Source of the DNA: Bacteroidota bacterium
GTDB taxonomy: Bacteria > Bacteroidota > Bacteroidia > B-17B0 > Aurantibacillaceae
Direction: 5' to 3'
Assembly (NCBI GenBank): GCA_018267475.1
Contig: JAFDYI010000031.1
Location: forward strand, 1 to 50,260
Length of the DNA: 50,260 nucleotides
The position numbers and the translations under genes are program-made. Under the pieces are notes generated by a model that was given only the letters and a program-made list of their open reading frames with translations, was not told the origin of the DNA and made no database searches. Positions 45,701 to 50,260 of the stretch are shown here, in pieces (positions within the stretch are counted from its first letter, which is position 1; each line of letters begins with the position of its first letter).

Positions 45701-46499
45701 GGTCAAGCACTACAGCATACCAATAAGTTATCGTTTTGTTGGTAGGCGTTACCATAAAGGTATTAGAAATTGTTTGGTGGTTGTATGGAAACACGGTATT
45801 GGTGCCCGAGTTAGAAAAAGCCGTACGTTGCACATAGGCACTATCATCGCCCAGGCGCAAGGAATAGCTGTGGCCGGGCGCTACCGTATTGATGGGTACA
45901 TTTCTGTCCATACCGCCATTACACAGCTCTTGCACACAGCCCATAGAGTTGTACCCCCCGTTAGAGTTTAATCCGTTTACAGTTAAGTTTCCATAACCAT
46001 ATACTTGGCCGGTGGTGGGGTCTGTTTCGCTAAGAGAAGATCCTTGATTGTTCCATTTTCCTGTCCAATTACTTAAATTTCCTGAAGAAAAATCTAAGTT
46101 GTTGCAACTGGCATTTTGTACTTGGTTGGGCTGAGTTTTGCGAGCTGCCCTTTCTTCTGCTATGGCAGGAAGGTATTTATATCGATATAAATTTTCTAAA
46201 AAAGGAAGTTTATCGATCCAATACTGCTGTGCATTGTGCTTAGTAATTGATTTTTCTTCTACTAGTTGGTAATACTGTTCCCAGCCCAATAAGCTGTATT
46301 TAGCCGCGTAGCGCAAAAAATCCTTACACTCATCTTGAGTAATACCTATTTGAGCGCAAAGTTTATCTTCTATTTTGCCCCAGTTGTACCAAGCGGGCGT
46401 TGTTTTCATACAATCGTGTATAGCGCTGTTTCTTGACTGCGCCTGCAAAAATACAGGCAAAGCAAAACAAACAATGAAAATATATTTTTTCAAGCGCAC
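42768..46499 (-). CDS. Large PKD-repeat surface protein with CHU_C (T9SS type B) domain
   Basis: This 1243-residue protein has a signal peptide (about 1-21) and then an unusual helical, charged segment (about 22-125). Residues about 130-370 are a jelly-roll-like module ('LDFSSGNLSNWTG'). Next come PKD domains, each with a 'WNFGDG' or 'WHFGDG' core, six in total, and two PKD-like modules ('IGLGTSGVGAPPTFTAG', 'IGLSTTSGTTAVPSF') among them. The last 95 residues are the CHU_C domain ('YIPNAFTPNNDGKNEFF', 'GWDGTYKGK', 'YVWKVGFED'), the type B signal for T9SS export. Likely roles are adhesion, gliding or polysaccharide binding. Confidence 0.88.
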   Translation of the reverse strand: MRLKKYIFIVCFALPVFLQAQSRNSAIHDCMKTTPAWYNWGKIEDKLCAQIGITQDECKDFLRYAAKYSLLGWEQYYQLVEEKSITKHNAQQYWIDKLPFLENLYRYKYLPAIAEERAARKTQPNQVQNASCNNLDFSSGNLSNWTGKWNNQGSSLSETDPTTGQVYGYGNLTVNGLNSNGGYNSMGCVQELCNGGMDRNVPINTVAPGHSYSLRLGDDSAYVQRTAFSNSGTNTVFPYNHQTISNTFMVTPTNKTITYWYAVVLDQAATAGHTAVDQPYFRIRMYDQSGNLINCASYDVNVDQAINVGGFQHVIDPTGNYLFYYKNWTPIFIPLNSYVGQNVTITFESSDCSKGGHFGYAYLTVDCAPLQLITHQPQPCIGGNTTMTAPVGLASYNWSGPGIVSGATAQTATVNAPGTYSVTMVTFSNAGQVGCTLVLSDTVIGSSVSPVASFTATQPCLHQATQFTDQSVLLSNQGTLSSFSWHFGDGTSSTASNPSHTYTTAGTFPVTYSISSSVGCSATYTANVVVNPLPAISFTAAPVCIGNVTSFTNTSTATTYTWNFGDGSGSSNTLNPTHTYANVGTFNVSLAATNSFGCKNVQSGIAIIEPYPVVLFSAPPACLGTPSQFSNSSSPATNVLYSWNFGDATSSHDTSSTKNPSYTYPQAGVYTPTLTVTSDAGCATTQSYTVQVKPIPSVVATLFPFTFCWKDTVPQPTLTTTPATNVNFYWANNNAAIGLGTSGVGAPPTFTAGINTTGTNMAATITITPIYNGCTGPPATYPILIKPTPIVVQPNLNYCPKDTVPIITFSTIPTAASANTTWTANITPFIGLSTTSGTTAVPSFYAIGHVPTAMSNVITVSDTYNGCVGPNTTFSITINPNPKAMFTYTNACSGNPTNFIDQSIANSGTISQWNWNFGTGTSTSPAPAYLLTPAGTYTVNLQVVSSVGCKHDTTETVVVQPSPTVSLSGVPLSGCPPLLVSFYDTVSVAPPVVLWNWNFGNGAAITYSNNTQPQMIYNNASHTQSSYYTIGLSVTANNGCVTTVSKNNYIQVYPRPKANFTYTPKNVDVITQQVQFLDQSIGVAGDSLNVPWRWNFGDMFVENDTLNSSVLQNPWHLYQNPNPGEYTVTEWIQNSYGCRDSISEIITVNNAVTFYIPNAFTPNNDGKNEFFKGTGIGIMSGTFTLDIFDRWGLHLFHAEDLETGWDGTYKGKACMGDVYVWKVGFEDVLLQRHELNGTVTLVR

Positions 46500-46521
46500 A
46501 ACTAATTTCCTAATAATGAAA

Positions 46522-46529
46522 CAAATGTA
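46522..46529 (-). promoter_or_regulatory. -7 box (TACATTTG) for the PKD/CHU_C gene
   Basis: Exact TAnnTTTG on the minus strand, 22 bases ahead of the ATG at 46499. Confidence 0.55.
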
Positions 46530-46582
46530 CTAAAAATGTGCCAAAAGCATCGTTTAAACCAATAAGTATGAAAAACTGTAGT

Positions 46583-47863
46583 TTAATTAACTTTTTTAGG
46601 AACTCTTAACAATAAAATAAAGCCTACTATAAAAATAATGATGAGCGATAGTACTGAGTTTCGAATTCCTCCCGTAAGATCTTCTATCAAACCAAAAGTA
46701 GTAGTACCTATGGCTAAACCTATTTTTTCGCTTACATCAAAAAAGCTAAAATAGCTGGCGTGATCGGTGGTTTTTGGGAGCATTTTAGAATACGTACTTC
46801 TAGATAAGGCTTGTATGCCTCCCATTACAAGGCCTACACTGGCAGCCACAAAATAAAACTCGACAGGAGTATCTACAAACAAAAAAGTGCATACACATAT
46901 AGCAATCCAAACCATTATAGTAATGCCTATGGTTTTAATATTGCCAATAATGGAGGACAGCCTTGACATTAAAAAAGCGCCGGCAATGCCTAAAAACTGA
47001 ATAATTAAAATAGATACGATGAGGCTGGTTTGTTGTTGGTTTTCATTTTCCCATTTAATGGCTTTGGCGGCAAAAGGCACCGCCATGATCATGATGGTTT
47101 GCACTCCCATATTGTACATAAAATAGCTGCTCAAAAAACGGCGCAACTGTATGTGTTTTTTTAATTCATGCCATACATTTTTTAATTCTTTGTAACCACT
47201 ACTTAATAACTGTTTTTTTTCTTTTATTTGTTTGCCTGATGAAGGTAAACGCCTAAAGGTAATTTGTGCAAAACCGATCCACCACAGCCCTACCAATAAG
47301 AAAGTATATTGTATTTTCGGAATGGTTTTAGTAAAAACAGCCAACACTAAAATAATGATGAGTAAAAGAGAACTGCCCACATAGCCCATAGAAAAACCAC
47401 GTGCACTAATGCTATCGTGTTGATTGGCATCGGCTATTTCAGGGAGGTATGCGTTATAAAAAACCAAGCTGCCCCAGTAACCTACGCTGGCAAACATAAG
47501 GGCAAGCATGCTCAACAAAATATAATCGGTACTAAAAAAACTAAGTGCCATGCAGCTAAAAGAGCCCAAATAACAAAACAATTGCAAAAATCGTTTTTTG
47601 CTGTCGGAGTAATCAGCTATACCTGAAAGCAAAGGGGAAGATATTGCTACTATCAAATAAGAAAGAGCCACCACGTAGCCATAAAAAGCGGTGTTGATAA
47701 AAGTACCTCCCATAAAAGGAATGAGGCCTCCTAAGTTGTTTTTTGTAATTTTTTCGTAAAAAATAGGAAAGATAGCGGAAGAAATAATTAAGGGGTAAAC
47801 GGAGTTAGCCCAGTCGTAAAAAGTCCAAGCGCGAATGGTTTTTTTATCGTTTTTTACTATCAT
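46583..47863 (-). CDS. MFS transporter, UMF1 family
   Basis: This 426-residue protein has about twelve membrane helices. The N-terminus 'RAWTFYDWANSVYPLIISSA' is the hallmark of the UMF1 (Atg22-like) family of the major facilitator superfamily. The loop 'GIADYSDSKKRFLQLF' is a variant of the MFS motif A, and 'GGIQALSRSTYSKMLP' is another conserved region. The substrate of bacterial UMF1 proteins is unknown; the yeast relative exports amino acids from the vacuole. It is downstream of pheS on the same strand, 65 bases away, and no exact -7 box is seen. Confidence 0.88.
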   Translation of the reverse strand: MIVKNDKKTIRAWTFYDWANSVYPLIISSAIFPIFYEKITKNNLGGLIPFMGGTFINTAFYGYVVALSYLIVAISSPLLSGIADYSDSKKRFLQLFCYLGSFSCMALSFFSTDYILLSMLALMFASVGYWGSLVFYNAYLPEIADANQHDSISARGFSMGYVGSSLLLIIILVLAVFTKTIPKIQYTFLLVGLWWIGFAQITFRRLPSSGKQIKEKKQLLSSGYKELKNVWHELKKHIQLRRFLSSYFMYNMGVQTIMIMAVPFAAKAIKWENENQQQTSLIVSILIIQFLGIAGAFLMSRLSSIIGNIKTIGITIMVWIAICVCTFLFVDTPVEFYFVAASVGLVMGGIQALSRSTYSKMLPKTTDHASYFSFFDVSEKIGLAIGTTTFGLIEDLTGGIRNSVLSLIIIFIVGFILLLRVPKKVN

Positions 47864-47928
47864 ACCAATTGTGAGGCTTTTCTATCGCAATAAAAATAAC
47901 AAAAAAACCAACATGACTCTGTTTTAAT

Positions 47929-48954
47929 TTATGCTGATTGAAATTGTTTTAAGAAGCGAACATCGTTTTCAAAAAACAAACGAATATCGGTAACCTTATA
48001 TTTAAGCATAGCTATGCGTTCAATACCCATGCCAAAAGCAAAGCCGGTATATTTAGCAGCATCTATGCCGCAATTGCCAAGCACTTGCGGATCTACCATG
48101 CCGCAACCCATAATTTCTAGCCAACCGCTGTGCTTGCAGATGGTGCAACCCGAACCGTTACAAATACTGCAAGATACATCAACCTCGGCACTGGGTTCTG
48201 TAAAAGGGAAAAAGCTGGGGCGCAAACGAATTTTTGTTTCGGCTCCAAAAAAACGCTGGGCGAAATACAAAAGAGTTTGCTTTAAATCGGCAAACGAAAC
48301 GTTTGTATCAATATACAAACCTTCTACTTGATGAAACTGGCAATGACTCCGTGCCGACACGGTTTCATTTCGGTACACGCGGCCGGGTGATATAGTGCGA
48401 ATAGGCGGTTTATTATTTTCCATTAGGTGCACTTGCACCGATGATGTTTGTGTGCGCAACACTATTTCCGGGTTGGTTTGTACATAAAAAGTATCTTGCA
48501 TATCGCGGGCAGGGTGGTCCTCTGGTGTATTAAGTGCAGAAAAATTATGCCAATCATCTTCTATTTCTCTTCCTTCGCTTAATGTAAATCCAATGTCTTC
48601 AAATATCTTACTTATTTCATTCTTTACTAAATGAATGGGATGCTGAGCCCCGATAGATGTTATAGGGGATGCCGGAAGGCTCAAGTCTTTAGTGCTGCTG
48701 CTATCTACTTCTATGTTTTCGAAATGTTCTTTTAGGTAATTTATTTTTTCTTGCGCTTTATTTTTTAGTTCATTTAGTTTTGCTCCAAATTCTCGTTTTT
48801 GATCGGGGGCAATAGTTTTAAAATCTTCAAACAAAAGAGTTACATCGCCTTTTTTTCCAAGCCATTTAATGCGGTACTCTTCTACTTGCTCTTTATTTTG
48901 TGCTGAGAAAATACTGATCTCTTGCAAAATGGATTCTATTTTTTCTTTCATCAT
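47929..48954 (-). CDS. pheS: Phenylalanyl-tRNA synthetase alpha subunit
   Basis: This 341-residue class II synthetase subunit holds the catalytic site for charging tRNA-Phe with PheT (not in the window). Landmarks are an N-terminal coiled coil (1-80), 'HPARDMQDTFYV', 'QFHQVEGLYID' and motif 3 'GFAFGMGIERIAMLKY'. The stretch 'CSICNGSGCTICKHSGW' forms a four-Cys zinc-site-like insert found in many bacterial PheS. Start is one of two adjacent ATGs (48954/48951). The gene follows the small conserved gene and the DsbD-like gene, suggesting one operon. Confidence 0.96.
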   Translation of the reverse strand: MMKEKIESILQEISIFSAQNKEQVEEYRIKWLGKKGDVTLLFEDFKTIAPDQKREFGAKLNELKNKAQEKINYLKEHFENIEVDSSSTKDLSLPASPITSIGAQHPIHLVKNEISKIFEDIGFTLSEGREIEDDWHNFSALNTPEDHPARDMQDTFYVQTNPEIVLRTQTSSVQVHLMENNKPPIRTISPGRVYRNETVSARSHCQFHQVEGLYIDTNVSFADLKQTLLYFAQRFFGAETKIRLRPSFFPFTEPSAEVDVSCSICNGSGCTICKHSGWLEIMGCGMVDPQVLGNCGIDAAKYTGFAFGMGIERIAMLKYKVTDIRLFFENDVRFLKQFQSA

Positions 48955-48975
48955 GTTTTTAAATGGATAGGCCTG

Positions 48976-49317
48976 TTAGTCGTTTAATTTATTTCTATCA
49001 AAATACTCTATTATAGAGCGCACCATAAGGTTGTTTTGTTCTGCCGGTTTTAAAAAAGGCAATTGTTCTTTTACTTCAAAATGAGGCCAACCATCGGCAT
49101 CACGCCCAGAAAAAGCGTAGTATCCATAGGGTTCTAAAAGGGTACAGATGGCCACGTGCATCACATCTACTTTTTCATGTTTTTTAAATTTTCTATAGCC
49201 CATACCCAATTCTTGCACGCCAATTAAAAAAAGCACATCTTGTATATCGGGTTGCATGCCAAATTTTTCAGCTAAATTATCTAACAAAGTTTGCCACTCG
49301 CCTTTTTGCTTCGTCAT
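48976..49317 (-). CDS. Conserved small protein of unknown function
   Basis: I cannot name this 113-residue soluble protein. It is acidic to neutral and has mixed helix and strand, with no signal peptide or cysteines beyond one in the middle ('HVAICTLLEPYGYY'). The region 'GVQELGMGYRKFKKHEKVD' and the 'SGRDADGWPHFE' turn look conserved, and proteins of this type are widespread in Bacteroidota (from memory). It sits between pheS (21 bases) and the DsbD-like gene (four bases), so it is co-transcribed with them. Confidence 0.72.
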   Translation of the reverse strand: MTKQKGEWQTLLDNLAEKFGMQPDIQDVLFLIGVQELGMGYRKFKKHEKVDVMHVAICTLLEPYGYYAFSGRDADGWPHFEVKEQLPFLKPAEQNNLMVRSIIEYFDRNKLND

Positions 49318-49321
49318 TTTT

Positions 49322-50260
49322 TTATAGATGTTTTTGTTTGTAATTGGCTATAGCGTGTGTAAGCCAGTTTTTAAAAACGGGTATGTCTTTTCCAGTGTCG
49401 TAACCGATGCCGTTTTCGCTTAATAGGGTTTCGTTTTCATCAATAATAACGTAGTAAGGCTGCGAGCTGATGTTGTATTTACTAAGTTGAAAATATCCCC
49501 ACTTCATTCCTTCGGTTTCCAGTAACACTTTATCACTACCCCATTGCACTTCTTTTTGTTGCTCTTGCGGTAGTTTTTTTCTATCATCTACAAACAGCGA
49601 TACTATAACCAGGTCGTTGCTTAAAATTGCTTTTACTTCGGGGTTCGTCCATACATTATCTTCCATTTTCCGGCAATTGGCGCAAGCGTGCCCTGTAAAA
49701 TCTATCATCAAGGGCTTGTGTACTTCTTTTGCGTATTGCATCGCACTTTCGTAATCGTTGTCAAATACGCGAAGGCCTTCGGGGCCATCTACCATTTTTT
49801 GCGCTAAGCCGGAAGCTGATGTCGCAGGTACGCTTACCCCTGCTTCAGGCCGCCGATTCCATTCGGCATAAGTAGATGGAGGTATTACTCCACTCAGTAG
49901 CTTTAGTGGGGCGCCCCACAAGCCGGGTATCATATACACCGAAAAAGAAAAAGCCAGTATGGCAAAAAACAAACGTGGAATAGAAGTATAAGGTGTATCG
50001 CTATCGTGGCTTAATTTAAACCATCCCATTAAATAAATTCCGGTAAAGGCAAATAATACAATCCATAAAGTAAGGAATACTTCGCGTGTTAAGATATTGG
50101 TTTGATATACCAAATCGGCATTAGATGCGAATTTTAAAGCCAAAGCCAACTCCAGTAAACCTAAAGTAACTTTTACGGTATTAAGCCAACCGCCCGACTT
50201 AGGCATGCTTTGCAACCAACTGGGCACAATGGCAAACAAACCAAAAGGAATAGAAAAACC
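49322..50260 (-). CDS. DsbD-like thiol-disulfide interchange protein (5' part missing)
   Basis: This is the last 312 residues of a longer gene; the frame stays open to the window edge with 'GFSIPFGLFAIVPSW', which belongs to the DsbD/CcdA membrane domain. About five membrane helices are followed by a periplasmic thioredoxin-like domain with the active site 'GHACANCRKMEDNVW' (CxxC), near residue 205 of this fragment. DsbD moves electrons from cytoplasmic thioredoxin across the inner membrane to reduce periplasmic disulfides. The usual N-terminal domain lies outside the window. A four-base gap separates it from the next gene. Confidence 0.9.
   Translation of the reverse strand, partial: GFSIPFGLFAIVPSWLQSMPKSGGWLNTVKVTLGLLELALALKFASNADLVYQTNILTREVFLTLWIVLFAFTGIYLMGWFKLSHDSDTPYTSIPRLFFAILAFSFSVYMIPGLWGAPLKLLSGVIPPSTYAEWNRRPEAGVSVPATSASGLAQKMVDGPEGLRVFDNDYESAMQYAKEVHKPLMIDFTGHACANCRKMEDNVWTNPEVKAILSNDLVIVSLFVDDRKKLPQEQQKEVQWGSDKVLLETEGMKWGYFQLSKYNISSQPYYVIIDENETLLSENGIGYDTGKDIPVFKNWLTHAIANYKQKHL

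Noticed and set aside
45375-45971. 198-codon plus-strand open frame
   Set aside because: It lies fully inside the PKD/CHU_C gene on the other strand, has no domain and reads as a shadow of the repeats.

Overview
This window looks like chromosomal DNA from a free-living member of the Bacteroidota. The evidence is mostly family-level. Many start sites carry the Bacteroidota -7 box TAnnTTTG. Several secreted proteins end in type IX secretion (T9SS) sorting domains, both type A and the type B (CHU_C, gliding-motility) form. The primary sigma factor is the short 287-residue Bacteroidota type. DnaE carries a fused N-terminal exonuclease, HemC is fused to HemD, and menaquinone is made by the futalosine route (mqnE). 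The exact family cannot be fixed from this window; a Chitinophagales-, Sphingobacteriales- or Flavobacteriales-like organism fits. No tRNA, rRNA, CRISPR array or transposase gene was seen.

Layout. 1-2.3 kb: palindromic repeats, a 45-residue peptide with 12 cysteines, an AraC-type regulator with an N-terminal CxxC metal-binding-like domain, and paaB-paaA without paaCDE. 2.4-8.2 kb: a GT87-like membrane protein, a truncated acetyltransferase remnant, and dnaE. 8.4-12.9 kb: sulfotransferase, S1/P1 nuclease, valS. 13-15.6 kb: a secreted multicopper oxidase and a second T9SS protein in one unit. 15.7-26.5 kb: mostly housekeeping genes (pyrH, an OstA-like protein, hemCD, rpoD, hisS, ribF) with small secreted proteins, a 2Fe-2S ferredoxin and a cation efflux protein. 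26.5-31.7 kb: AI-2E-family permease, acyP, efp, accA, mqnE, nadC. 31.7-35.5 kb: rlmH and a 1041-residue SprB-repeat surface protein lying between two copies of the rlmH 5' end. 35.5-39.6 kb: a lipoprotein, a PCMD-like T9SS protein and a TonB-dependent receptor. 40-42 kb: a four-gene membrane/protease operon (TM2, DUF2752, small membrane protein, M48 peptidase). 42-46.5 kb: a lipoprotein and a 1243-residue PKD/CHU_C surface protein. 46.6-50.3 kb: a UMF1-type MFS transporter, pheS, a small conserved protein and the 3' part of a DsbD-like gene cut by the window edge.

The most notable observations are: (1) an unlisted metallothionein-like peptide gene with its own promoter and terminator, next to a CxxC AraC regulator; (2) a 3.2-kb single-gene insertion flanked by 96-bp direct repeats that duplicate the nadC/rlmH divergent promoter and the first 24 codons of rlmH; (3) the tightly coupled TM2-DUF2752-membrane protein-M48 operon, whose job is unknown; (4) an orphan paaAB pair.
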